In this document: piece by piece, positions 1 to 8,482 of the stretch
How positions within the stretch are numbered: the first letter of the stretch is position 1
How the letters are laid out: every line of letters starts with the position of its first letter
Assembly: GCF_025362455.1 (NCBI RefSeq)
Contig: NZ_JANYGJ010000163.1
Coordinates: forward strand, 1 to 8,482
DNA length: 8,482 bases
Reading direction: 5' to 3'
DNA from: Deinococcus sp.
GTDB taxonomy: Bacteria > Deinococcota > Deinococci > Deinococcales > Deinococcaceae
Notes under the pieces: model-generated
Databases searched by the model: none
Told to the model about the DNA's origin: nothing
Seen by the model: the letters and a program-made list of their open reading frames with translations, nothing else
Translations under genes and position numbers: made by a program

Positions 1-2228
1 AGCAGCACGACCATCGGGGCGACGATGTAGATGCTGCTGTAGGTGCCGACCAGGATGCCCACCAGCAGCGCAATGCTGAAATCGCGCAGCACCGGACCGC
101 CGAAGATCAGCAGGCTGACGAGTGGCAACATGGTGCATACCGAGGTCATGACCGTGCGCGAGAGCGTCTGGTTGATCGACGCGTTGACGATCTGGCGGTA
201 GCTCTGGCCGCGCAGCAGCTTCAAATTCTCGCGGATGCGGTCAGACACGATGATCGAATCGTTGAGCGAATACCCAATCAGCGTCAGCAGGGCGGCCACC
301 GAGGCGATGTTGAACTCCAGCCGCGCCAGGGCGTAGACGCCCATCACGATGGCGACGTCGTGCAGCACGGCGACGATGGAGCCCAGGCCCATCACGAAGT
401 CGAAGCGGAACCAGACGTACACCAGAATCAGTCCCAGGCCCACCAGCACGGCGTAGATGGTCTGCTGGGTCAGCTCGGCGCCGACGGCTGGACCCACCGT
501 CTCGGTCTGCTGGACCTCGCCGCCGGGCAGGGCCACGATCTTGGCACTGACGGCCTTGACCTCATCGCTGCTGAGCTGCGGCACCTTGATGGTATACGTC
601 ACGCCGCTGCTGGTGGGGCTGATCTCGCGCTGGACGGTGGTGCTCTGGCCGGTGACGTTCGGCACGCCCGCCGAGATCACGGCGCTACGGACCTGCTCGG
701 TGGTGGTCGCCGTGCTGATTTTGGCCGTGATGCTGGTGCCAGAGGTAAAATCCACGCCGTAATTCAGGCCGCGCACGCCCACGAAGGTCGCCCCGGCAAT
801 CGCCAGCACGATGCTCGCGGTGGTGATGACCGGGCTGGCCTTGATGAAATCGATCTTCGGCACGCCGATGCGGAACGGCGCCGTGAAATCGCGTTTTTTC
901 GCCAGGGCGTACATCATCCACTTGGCGAAGACCAGGTTCGAGAAGGCCGAGGCCACCACGCCGATAATCAGCGTGACCGCAAAGCCCTTGACCGGCCCGG
1001 AGGCGTAGTTGTAGAGCGCCAAAGCTGAAAGCAGGTGCGAGGCGTTCACGTCCACGATGGTCAGGGTCGAGTGCTCATATCCGGCGTTGATGGAATTCTT
1101 GATGCCCTTGCCCTTGGCCAGCTCCTCCTTGATGCGCTCGAAGGAGATCACGTTGCCGTCCACTGCCGCGCCGATGGTCAGCACCAGGCCAGCGATGCCC
1201 GGCAGCGTCAGCGTGGCGCCGAAACCCCCCAGCAAGCCCAGGATGGTCACCGAGCTGAACAGCAGCCCCAGCGCCCCGACCAGGCCGAACCAGAAGCCGT
1301 AATAAAAAAACAGCATCCCGAAGATGGCCCCAATGCCCACCAGTGCGGCGATGGCGCCGCTGCGGATGGCGTCGGCGCCCAGCGTCGGGCCGATGGCGCG
1401 TTCCTCGTCGACTTTAATCTTGATCGGCAGCGAGCCGGACTTGAGCACCAGCGCGAGCTGGGTGGCGTCCTGCGAGGTGAAACTGCCGGTGATCTGGAAG
1501 CTGTTGTACAGCGCCGACTGGATGGTCGCCACCGACTTGATCTGGCCGTCGAGGACCACCGCCATCGACTTCTGGATGTTCCTACCCGTGAAGTCGCCAA
1601 AGCTCTTGGTGTCCTTGCCGTTGACATCCACATCCACTTTCCAGACGCTGGGACGCTGCGGATCAATGCTTGCCCGTGCGCCCGCGACGATGCCGCCTGT
1701 CGCCTCCACCGGGCCGAGGTCACTGAGTTTGTAGCCCAGCGAGGCCGGGTTGCGCTTGAGTTCGGCGGGGTCCTGCTTGGCGCCCGCGTTCACGATATGA
1801 AATTCCAGCTTGGCCTGCTGCTTGATGATCTGGCGGGCACTTTCCTGCACGGCGGGGGTGGCGCCGGGAATCTCGACGACCACCCGTTTGCCGCCCGAAA
1901 CCGTCACGGTGGGCTCGGTGACGCCCAGGGTGTTGATGCGGTTTTCGATGATGGTCTTGACCTGATCGAGCTGGTCTCTGGTGGCCGCGCCGGATTCGGG
2001 CGAGAGCGTCATGCGCAGGCCGCCTTCGAGGTCCAGGCCCAGCGTGACGATTTTGAAATTGCTGCCCCACAGCTCGCCGAGCTGGGCGCGGTGCTGCCAG
2101 GGCCGCCAGATGAAGGCCAGGCTGCCCAGCAGCACCGCGAAGATGGCGAGGGTGGTCCACAGGTTGTTGCGGCGCACCGGCGCGGCGGTTTTGCGCCGTT
2201 GGGGGCGTTTGGGGGTTTGAAAGGTCAT
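1..2228 (-). CDS. secDF: Fused protein translocase subunit SecDF (3' end beyond window)
   Basis: This is the inner-membrane accessory subunit of the Sec translocon, which uses the proton gradient to help pull secreted proteins out on the periplasmic side. The reading frame is open for 742 codons from ATG at 2228 to the window edge, with no stop. A basic cytoplasmic N-terminus (about residues 1-23) precedes TM1 (about 24-41). Then come the SecD signature LGLDLEGG (63-70), the large periplasmic domain with IENRINTLGVTEP (94-106), and the membrane motif AVDGNVISFERI (Asp357; many family members have VDANV). The SecF half follows, with a second periplasmic domain and VLHDVAIV, GYSLNDSIIVSDRIREN and NQTLSRTVM. 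By motif, Asp357, Asp657 and Arg691 look equivalent to the proton-pathway residues of the fused Thermus SecDF. Thermus SecDF is about 735 aa, so only a short tail should be missing. A GGAG ribosome site lies 5 nt before the ATG. The small gene ending at 2281 is probably co-transcribed. Confidence 0.96.
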   Translation of the reverse strand, partial: MTFQTPKRPQRRKTAAPVRRNNLWTTLAIFAVLLGSLAFIWRPWQHRAQLGELWGSNFKIVTLGLDLEGGLRMTLSPESGAATRDQLDQVKTIIENRINTLGVTEPTVTVSGGKRVVVEIPGATPAVQESARQIIKQQAKLEFHIVNAGAKQDPAELKRNPASLGYKLSDLGPVEATGGIVAGARASIDPQRPSVWKVDVDVNGKDTKSFGDFTGRNIQKSMAVVLDGQIKSVATIQSALYNSFQITGSFTSQDATQLALVLKSGSLPIKIKVDEERAIGPTLGADAIRSGAIAALVGIGAIFGMLFFYYGFWFGLVGALGLLFSSVTILGLLGGFGATLTLPGIAGLVLTIGAAVDGNVISFERIKEELAKGKGIKNSINAGYEHSTLTIVDVNASHLLSALALYNYASGPVKGFAVTLIIGVVASAFSNLVFAKWMMYALAKKRDFTAPFRIGVPKIDFIKASPVITTASIVLAIAGATFVGVRGLNYGVDFTSGTSITAKISTATTTEQVRSAVISAGVPNVTGQSTTVQREISPTSSGVTYTIKVPQLSSDEVKAVSAKIVALPGGEVQQTETVGPAVGAELTQQTIYAVLVGLGLILVYVWFRFDFVMGLGSIVAVLHDVAIVMGVYALARLEFNIASVAALLTLIGYSLNDSIIVSDRIRENLKLLRGQSYRQIVNASINQTLSRTVMTSVCTMLPLVSLLIFGGPVLRDFSIALLVGILVGTYSSIYIVAPMVVL

Positions 2229-2280
2229 GGGCACTCCAGAGGAGAGAAGGCGGGAACACGGCTGAGCGGACGCCGCAGCG

Positions 2281-2631
2281 TTACGCCCCGTCGGTCTGGA
2301 AGCGGCCCAGCACTTTCAGGTCGGGGTAAAGGGCGCCGCGCTGGGCCTGACCCACAACGGTGGACACGGCTTGTCCCGGCGCGGGCGACGCGGCACTCGG
2401 CGGGGCCTCCGGGCTGCCAAGTAAGCCCGGCCCCGGCGTGGGCGCAGGCACGGCCCGCAGCTCCGGCAAGGCCACCTGGCCCGCACTCAGCAGCGGGCGG
2501 GGGCCGCGCTCAGGATGCACCGTGCCCTCGCCCCACAGCGCCAGCAGGGACAGCAGCGCGATCAGCCCCGGCCACAGCTTGAACACGCGGGCCACGGCGG
2601 GAATTGAGGTAAGGGTCTTTATCTTCTTCAT
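2281..2631 (-). CDS. Small proline-rich membrane-anchored hypothetical protein upstream of secDF
   Basis: I do not recognise this 116-aa protein. It has a basic start (MKKIK), a single hydrophobic segment at about residues 20-34 that could be a signal anchor or an uncleaved signal peptide, then a low-complexity tail rich in Pro, Ala and Gly (about 38-92), and a less biased C-terminal end containing ALYPDLKVLGRF. The predicted topology is a short cytoplasmic tail with a disordered periplasmic arm. The start is supported by an AGGA ribosome site 4 nt upstream. It ends 52 nt before the secDF ATG on the same strand with no terminator visible between, so co-transcription with secDF is likely. A role in secretion is only suggested by position. 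The main alternative is a poorly conserved spurious ORF; the N-terminal layout and ribosome site argue against that. Confidence 0.65.
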   Translation of the reverse strand: MKKIKTLTSIPAVARVFKLWPGLIALLSLLALWGEGTVHPERGPRPLLSAGQVALPELRAVPAPTPGPGLLGSPEAPPSAASPAPGQAVSTVVGQAQRGALYPDLKVLGRFQTDGA

Positions 2632-2652
2632 ACCGTCCTGGAGAGGCAGATC

Positions 2653-2658
2653 AGTCTA
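2653..2658 (-). promoter_or_regulatory. Possible -10 element for the small gene and secDF
   Basis: On the minus strand TAGACT fits the TANNNT -10 pattern 21 nt upstream of the ATG at 2631, leaving room for a short leader with the AGGA ribosome site. No good -35 hexamer sits 16-18 bp upstream, so this is a weak candidate. Confidence 0.3.
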
Positions 2659-2722
2659 GCAGGGCGGCGTGAAGATCGCCTGGGCGGAACTGACCAAAGA
2701 CGTCCTCAACACGGCCCCCCAA

Positions 2723-2761
2723 CACAACACAGGGCACACAACACAGGGCACAACACAGGGC
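2723..2761. repeat. Three copies of the 13-mer CACAACACAGGGC
   Basis: Identical 13-mers lie at 2723-2735, 2737-2749 and 2749-2761, giving periods of 14 and 12 bp. They are in the non-coding gap between the second permease gene and the small gene. The last copy runs into the left arm of an inverted repeat, so any of the three copies can in principle pair with the GCCCTGTG at 2780-2787. Confidence 0.85.
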
Positions 2762-2787
2762 CGCAGGCATCTCGCCCCGGCCCTGTG
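2754..2787 (-). terminator. GC-rich hairpin downstream of the sugar permease operon
   Basis: CACAGGGCCG (2754-2763) and CGGCCCTGTG (2778-2787) form a perfect 10-bp inverted repeat around a 14-nt loop. It begins 52 nt after the stop of the last permease gene, read on the minus strand. No U-run follows, so it may be a weak terminator or a 3'-end stabilising structure rather than a classical intrinsic terminator. The hairpin itself is plain in the sequence; its function is inferred. Confidence 0.5.
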
Positions 2788-2822
2788 CTGGACGGTTTCT
2801 GTGCTGGACGGTTTCTGTACTG
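2785..2822. repeat. Two exact copies of a 16-mer plus a partial third
   Basis: GTGCTGGACGGTTTCT occurs at 2785-2800 and 2801-2816, followed by GTACTG (2817-2822), a degenerate start of a third copy. The repeat abuts the hairpin and lies just beyond the permease stop codon, so it would be in the 3' end of the sugar-operon transcript. Confidence 0.85.
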
Positions 2823-2839
2823 AGGTCGCGGCTAAACCT

Positions 2840-3724
2840 TCAGCCCTTGACCGCTCCAGCCGTCAGACCGGAGACGATATTGCGCTGGAAGACCAGCACC
2901 AGAATAATCAGCGGAATGGTCACGACCACGCTGGCCGCCATAATCAGCGCAAACGGGCTCTCGTGCTGACTGCCGCCCCCGAAGCTGGCAATCGCCACCG
3001 GAACGGTCCGGGCGGCGTCGTCGCTGGTGTAGGTCAGGGCGAACAGGTACTCGTTCCAGGCGTTGATGAAGGCCAGCAGGCCGGTGGTCGCCAGCGCGGG
3101 CATCATCACCGGCAGCAGCACTTTGAACAGCGTTTGTAAGGGCGTGGCGCCGTCGACCAGGGCCGCTTCCTCCAGCTCGGTGGGAATCTCGCGCACGAAG
3201 CTGGTCAGCACCCAGACGGTGAACGGCAAGGTGAAAATCATGTACGAGAGCACCAGGCCGCCGGGTTTGTTGTACAGGTTCAAAGTCTGGATGGTGGTGT
3301 ACATACCGCCCAGCACGGCAATTTGCGGAAACACACTCACCCCCAGAATGATGTACATCAGCGCGGTTTTGCCCCTGAAGCGGAACTTGCCCAGCGCGTA
3401 GGAGGACAGCGATGCCAGCACCAGGCTGATCAGCACCGTGCCCACCGCGACTACCAGGCTGTTTCGCAAACTGTAGAGAAACGAGGGCGTGGTGAACACC
3501 GTGACGTAATTCTCCAGCGTGGGCTTGGGCGGAAAGAAGCTCAGCGCCGTCTGCGGCAGGTCGGCAGAGGAGGTCAGGCTGGTCTTGATGGCCCAGTAGA
3601 AGGGAAAGAGGACGTAGAGCAAGATCACCACGATCAGTACCCAGAACAGGCCGAGGCCGAGAGTCTGCAACGCGGAACTGCGGCGTTTGGGCACGGTGGA
3701 CACCGGAACAGTCGAGACGGCCAT
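2840..3724 (-). CDS. Sugar ABC transporter permease, MalG type
   Basis: This is one of two membrane channel subunits of a carbohydrate importer in the CUT1 (maltose/trehalose) family. The 294-aa protein has a short polar N-terminus with a small duplication (VSTVP twice), TM1 at about residues 24-44, and about six membrane segments in all. Its cytoplasmic EAA loop (about 183-210, EEAALVDGATPLQTLFKVLLP) docks onto the ATPase. The motif NAWNEYLFAL (221-230) is typical of MalG-type permeases, and the length is usual. The ATG lies 1 nt beyond the stop of the first permease, with GAGG 10 nt upstream inside that gene, so the two are translationally coupled. It is the last gene of the operon. The substrate cannot be fixed from sequence; a maltose- or trehalose-like disaccharide is the best guess. 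Confidence 0.93.
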   Translation of the reverse strand: MAVSTVPVSTVPKRRSSALQTLGLGLFWVLIVVILLYVLFPFYWAIKTSLTSSADLPQTALSFFPPKPTLENYVTVFTTPSFLYSLRNSLVVAVGTVLISLVLASLSSYALGKFRFRGKTALMYIILGVSVFPQIAVLGGMYTTIQTLNLYNKPGGLVLSYMIFTLPFTVWVLTSFVREIPTELEEAALVDGATPLQTLFKVLLPVMMPALATTGLLAFINAWNEYLFALTYTSDDAARTVPVAIASFGGGSQHESPFALIMAASVVVTIPLIILVLVFQRNIVSGLTAGAVKG

Positions 3725-3725
3725 A

Positions 3726-4673
3726 TCAGTCGAACCTCACGCGCAGGCTGGTCACGTAGATGACGGTGAAGACCATGATGATCAAAAAGATGAGCAAGCT
3801 CACGGCGCTCCCGTAGCCCAATGTCCCGAAGTCGATCAAGTTCTGGCGGGCATAGATACTCATGGTCATGGTTTCCTGGGCGTACTGCTTGACGACGAAC
3901 GGCATATCGAAGACACGCAGCGCGTCCAGCGTGCGAAACACCAGGGCCACCAGCAGCGCAGGCGTGAGCAGCGGCAGGGTCAAGCGGAAGAACTGCCTGA
4001 GTTTGCTGGCGCCGTCCACCTCGGCGGCCTCGTACATATCGGCGGGAATGCCCTGAAGCCCGGCCAGCAGCAGCAGCGCCATGAACGGCGCCGTCTTCCA
4101 GACATCCACGGCCACCAGTGCCCATAGAGCGGTGTCCGTCTTGGACAAAAACGACTGGCCCGCTTCGAGCAGCCCCAGCGACCTTCCCCACTGGCTGATG
4201 ACGCCGAGGTTGTCTTGATACATCCAGGCCCACATCTGGGCGCTGACCACCGTGGGAATGGCCCAGGGCACCAGAATGGCGGTTCGCAGCAGCCCCCGGC
4301 CCTTGATCTTGGAATTGATCACCATGGCAAACATCAGGCCCAGCAGCGTTTCGAGCACGACGGAGACCACCGAGAACTTGACGGTATTCCACACTGCCGT
4401 CCACCACACCGGATCGACCAACAGCCCTGTCCAGGTGCCGTCTTCGCCTTTAAACAGGTAATTGTCAAAGCCGATGAAGGTCGTGGGACCACTGTTGGAG
4501 TTGAGCGGGGCGTCGGTAAACGATAGGTAGATGGTTCGCAGTAGCGGATAACCCGCCACCAGCGCCAGCACGATCACGGTCGGCAGCAGCAGCCACATCG
4601 CCGTGCGCGCCCGCGTGGTCTCGATACCTGCCCGCCGCCTGGGCCGGGACACGGAACCGGTTGAAATCGCCAT
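3726..4673 (-). CDS. Sugar ABC transporter permease, MalF type
   Basis: This is the partner membrane subunit of the same CUT1 importer. From the ATG at 4673 it has 315 residues: a basic N-terminus (PRRRAGIETTRAR), TM1 at about 26-46, several further membrane segments, and the ATPase-docking EAA loop YEAAEVDGASKLRQFFRLTLP (about 214-234). It lacks the extra N-terminal helices and large periplasmic loop of enterobacterial MalF, which is normal for short MalF/UgpA-like permeases. An upstream in-frame GTG at 4679 overlaps the ribosome site. The ATG at 4673 has AGGAGG exactly 5 nt upstream and is the better start. The 290-nt gap to the binding-protein gene contains hairpins but no gene. Confidence 0.93.
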   Translation of the reverse strand: MAISTGSVSRPRRRAGIETTRARTAMWLLLPTVIVLALVAGYPLLRTIYLSFTDAPLNSNSGPTTFIGFDNYLFKGEDGTWTGLLVDPVWWTAVWNTVKFSVVSVVLETLLGLMFAMVINSKIKGRGLLRTAILVPWAIPTVVSAQMWAWMYQDNLGVISQWGRSLGLLEAGQSFLSKTDTALWALVAVDVWKTAPFMALLLLAGLQGIPADMYEAAEVDGASKLRQFFRLTLPLLTPALLVALVFRTLDALRVFDMPFVVKQYAQETMTMSIYARQNLIDFGTLGYGSAVSLLIFLIIMVFTVIYVTSLRVRFD

Positions 4674-4755
4674 AAACACCTCCTGAACGCTGAGAAACGG
4701 AAACCTGCGGGCCGCAATGGGGGCTCGGCGCTGACAAGCAGAACTGCTGAACTGT

Positions 4756-4785
4756 CACTTCATCAACTGGCACTTCATGAACTGG
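4756..4785. repeat. 15-bp tandem duplication in the intercistronic spacer
   Basis: CACTTCATCAACTGG (4756-4770) is followed at once by CACTTCATGAACTGG (4771-4785), identical at 14 of 15 positions. It lies in the untranslated stretch before the first permease gene. Confidence 0.8.
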
Positions 4786-4863
4786 ACCTACTGTACGCGC
4801 CCCAGGCTACCGCTATTGGCGTGCCCGGATGCGCTCCGAACCAGACTTTCTTCATAAAGTGCT

Positions 4864-4886
4864 GCGCCCTGACCATTCAGGGGCGT
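4864..4886 (-). other. Small stem-loop in the binding-protein/permease spacer
   Basis: CCCTGA (4867-4872) and TCAGGG (4877-4882) form a 6-bp stem with a 4-nt loop. With one bulged base the pairing extends a few base pairs further. It lies about 30 nt beyond the larger hairpin in the direction of transcription. It could contribute to mRNA processing or stability; function is inferred only. Confidence 0.45.
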
Positions 4887-4912
4887 TCACAGCGGCCCCC
4901 GGCAGACGTGAA

Positions 4913-4942
4913 GCAGGAGCACCCCACCTGGAATGCTCCTGC
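4913..4942 (-). terminator. Intercistronic hairpin after the binding-protein gene
   Basis: GCAGGAGCA (4913-4921) and TGCTCCTGC (4934-4942) form a perfect 9-bp stem with a 12-nt loop that can pair further (CCA with TGG). It begins 21 nt after the stop of the solute-binding protein gene on the minus strand. No strong U-run follows, so partial termination or protection of the upstream message from 3' decay is more likely than full termination. Either would give more binding protein than permease, as is usual for such operons. Confidence 0.55.
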
Positions 4943-4963
4943 CCCCGATCAGAACGAAGTGGC

Positions 4964-6229
<1,266 letters not shown>

Positions 6230-6275
6230 GTGGTCCTCCAGGTGAGACCCCGACGGCGCAGGCGAAAGCACCTGC

Positions 6276-6287
6276 GGAAGCGGTTCC
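6276..6287. promoter_or_regulatory. LacI-family-like operator downstream of the sugar-operon promoter
   Basis: GGAAGCGGTTCC has a central CG and symmetric GGAA/TTCC arms, matching the general AAnCGnTT pattern of LacI/GalR-family operators. It falls about 18-29 nt after the predicted transcription start, where a bound repressor would block elongation. The palindrome is directly visible; the regulator is inferred. Confidence 0.5.
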
Positions 6288-6288
6288 A

Positions 6289-6303
6289 CGTTTGATCGTT
6301 TGG
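6289..6303. repeat. CGTTTG direct repeat at the predicted transcription start
   Basis: CGTTTGAT followed by CGTTTGG is a short direct repeat with 8-bp period, next to the operator-like site and overlapping the predicted transcript start. It may be a further regulator contact or chance. Confidence 0.3.
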
Positions 6304-6311
6304 TAAAAGGA

Positions 6312-6340
6312 AGCCTACAACGGGATGAAGATCATGTCAA
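6312..6340 (-). promoter_or_regulatory. Promoter of the sugar importer operon
   Basis: On the minus strand a perfect -35 TTGACA (6340-6335) is separated by exactly 17 bp from TAGGCT (6317-6312), which fits the TANNNT -10 pattern. Transcription would start near 6305, giving a leader of about 75 nt with the GGAGG ribosome site before ATG 6229. This is the best sigma-70-type promoter in the window. Confidence 0.7.
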
Positions 6341-6350
6341 TGTGCCAAAG

Positions 6351-6358
6351 AACCGTTT
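6351..6358. promoter_or_regulatory. Second LacI-family-like half-matching operator upstream of the promoter
   Basis: AACCGTTT fits AAnCGnTT. The 12 bases around it (6349-6360) match the downstream operator, read on the other strand, at 8 of 12 positions. It lies just upstream of the -35 element. Its centre is 73 bp from that of the other site, close to seven helical turns, so looping is possible. Confidence 0.38.
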
Positions 6359-6372
6359 AGGTTGGGGATGGG

Positions 6373-6396
6373 CCGGGCCTGAGTCGCCCTGCCCGG
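6373..6396 (-). terminator. Possible hairpin downstream of the ATP-binding regulator gene
   Basis: CCGGGC (6373-6378) and GCCCGG (6391-6396) form a 6-bp GC stem with a 12-nt loop, about 120 nt beyond the regulator's stop codon and before the sugar-operon promoter. No U-run follows. It is a weak terminator candidate. Confidence 0.3.
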
Positions 6397-6412
6397 TTCG
6401 GCGTCGGTGAGC

Positions 6413-6433
6413 GGCGTGTTGCGCAACAACGCC
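6413..6433. other. Palindrome TGTTGCGCAACA within a GC-rich imperfect inverted repeat
   Basis: A perfect 12-bp palindrome (6417-6428) is extended by GGCG on the left and ACGCC on the right, with one bulged base. It could be a regulator-binding site upstream of the sugar promoter, or a hairpin at the 3' end of the regulator transcript. Sequence alone does not decide. Confidence 0.45.
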
Positions 6434-6460
6434 TGGCTGAAAGATTGCCCCGGTGGCTGT

Positions 6461-6508
6461 CTAGCTGCCCCTCCACCTAGCTGCCCCCACACCTAGCTGC
6501 CCCTGCCC
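6461..6508. repeat. Three tandem 16-bp units starting CTAGCTGCCCC
   Basis: Units at 6461-6476, 6477-6492 and 6493-6508 share the first 11 bases and diverge at the end. They lie immediately beyond the stop codon of the ATP-binding regulator (6518-6520), outside any supported gene. Confidence 0.8.
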
Positions 6509-6517
6509 CTCCACTCT

Positions 6518-8234
<1,717 letters not shown>

Positions 8235-8239
<5 letters not shown>

Positions 8240-8258
8240 AAAAGACCCTTTTTATGAC
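8235..8258. promoter_or_regulatory. Perfect 9-bp inverted repeat, candidate operator
   Basis: GTCATAAAA (8235-8243) and TTTTATGAC (8250-8258) are exact reverse complements around a 6-bp GC-rich spacer. The repeat covers the -35 region of the TATACT promoter and overlaps ATG 8239. The arm order (CATAA first, TTATG second) is the reverse of the Deinococcus radiation/desiccation response motif, so it is not that site. Autoregulation by the winged-helix protein it precedes is a reasonable guess. Confidence 0.55.
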
Positions 8259-8305
8259 CGAGCGGAGCGAGTAGTTTTGACTGAGCAAGGCGCAGAATGG
8301 AGGCG

Positions 8306-8325
8306 CGGGGAGGCTGTTTTCCCCG
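8306..8325. other. Small GC hairpin in the divergent intergenic region
   Basis: CGGGGA (8306-8311) and TCCCCG (8320-8325) form a 6-bp stem with an 8-nt loop. No T-run follows on the plus strand, so a terminator is not supported. Confidence 0.3.
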
Positions 8326-8344
8326 TGGCGTCATTCGGAGCACT

Positions 8345-8354
8345 GCTCTAGAGC
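8345..8354. other. Palindrome GCTCTAGAGC containing a possible IS630 insertion junction
   Basis: A perfect 10-bp palindrome centred on CTAG (8348-8351) lies 19 bp before the transposase start. IS630 itself is known to insert at CTAG and duplicate TA, so the element's left end may begin at about 8351. The partner end is outside the window, so this is an inference. Confidence 0.35.
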
Positions 8355-8360
8355 AAGTGG

Positions 8361-8366
8361 CATAAT
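8361..8366 (+). promoter_or_regulatory. Likely -10 element of the transposase, leaderless arrangement
   Basis: CATAAT ends 6 nt before ATG 8373, the spacing expected if transcription begins at the A of the start codon. No Shine-Dalgarno sequence is present and the -35 region is weak, suggesting low expression. Confidence 0.4.
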
Positions 8367-8372
8367 AAGTAC

Positions 8373-8482
8373 ATGCGAACGATTGTGGGCGCCAGGGGCT
8401 ACGGTATCGAGCTGAGAGAACGCATCGTCAAAGCCGTCCAGAACGGCGAAAATATCGATAACGTCGCTCGGAAGTTTGAAGT
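8373..8482 (+). CDS. IS630-family transposase, N-terminal fragment at window edge
   Basis: The first 36 codons are visible. They include YGIELRERIVKAVQNGEN and DNVARKFEV, the helix-turn-helix pattern at the N-terminus of IS630-type DDE transposases, which binds the element's terminal repeats. The catalytic DDE domain would lie downstream, outside the window, so it is unknown whether the gene is intact. An in-frame TAG at 8349 rules out a much longer N-terminus. It is the only supported plus-strand gene and diverges from the ATP-binding regulator across 133 bp. Confidence 0.82.
   Translation, partial: MRTIVGARGYGIELRERIVKAVQNGENIDNVARKFE

Larger units (their letters stand above)
8351..8482 (+). 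mobile_element. Left end of an IS630-family insertion sequence (continues beyond window)
   Basis: The call rests on the partial transposase from 8373. The left boundary is placed at the CTAG at 8348-8351 from the known target preference of IS630 and is uncertain by tens of bases. The right end cannot be seen. Confidence 0.55.

Noticed and set aside
1035..2582. Long plus-strand open frame of 515 codons opposite secDF
   Set aside because: It is antisense to the clear SecDF coding sequence, its product is rich in Gln, Arg, His and Gly as expected for an antisense frame in GC-rich DNA, and it shows no recognisable domain.
2721..2822. CRISPR array
   Set aside because: The repeats are only 13-16 bp and directly adjacent or overlapping, without unique spacers of 30-40 bp, and no cas genes are present.
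2669..3139. Plus-strand open frame starting in the intergenic repeats
   Set aside because: It runs antisense into the second permease gene, has no ribosome site, and its N-terminal part is translated tandem repeat.
6230..6289. N-terminal extension of the binding protein from an upstream start at 6289
   Set aside because: The 20 extra residues would precede a complete signal peptide, and GGAGG is placed 5 nt before ATG 6229.

Overview
The window looks like chromosomal DNA from a GC-rich bacterium of the Deinococcus–Thermus lineage. This is an inference from four things: high GC, SecD and SecF fused in one chain, a soluble (non-lipoprotein) maltose/trehalose-type binding protein with an N-terminus typical of that lineage, and promoter elements placed almost directly on start codons. 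No rRNA, tRNA or CRISPR array was seen. All genes except one lie on the minus strand, so the functional order runs from right to left.

From the right edge, the first 36 codons of an IS630-family transposase run rightwards off the window from 8373. It is divergent from a minus-strand gene (6518-8239) for a GHKL-type ATP-binding regulator (AlbA_2, HATPase_c_4 and winged-helix regions). The 133-bp divergent intergenic region holds a perfect 9-bp inverted repeat over the regulator's promoter, and a CTAG site that may be the insertion junction.

Next, still on the minus strand, comes a sugar ABC importer operon: a secreted solute-binding protein (4964-6229), then two tightly coupled permeases (3726-4673 and 2840-3724, with 1 nt between stop and start). 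A strong-looking promoter (TTGACA, 17 bp, TAGGCT) lies before the binding-protein gene and is flanked by two LacI-family-like operator sites. No ATPase gene is present, so the importer probably borrows a shared MalK/MsiK-type ATPase. A 290-bp spacer with hairpins separates the binding-protein gene from the permeases.

The left part holds a small membrane-anchored proline-rich protein of unknown function (2281-2631) and then SecDF (2228 to beyond base 1). These two are probably one transcription unit, separated from the sugar operon by a repeat-rich 208-bp region with a GC-rich hairpin.

Most of the content is ordinary housekeeping and transport. The less usual material is regulatory and repetitive: the palindrome at 8235-8258, the paired operators at 6276-6287 and 6351-6358, and short tandem repeats of 13-16 bp in three of the intergenic regions and within one gene. 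I found no convincing evidence for a new multi-gene system.
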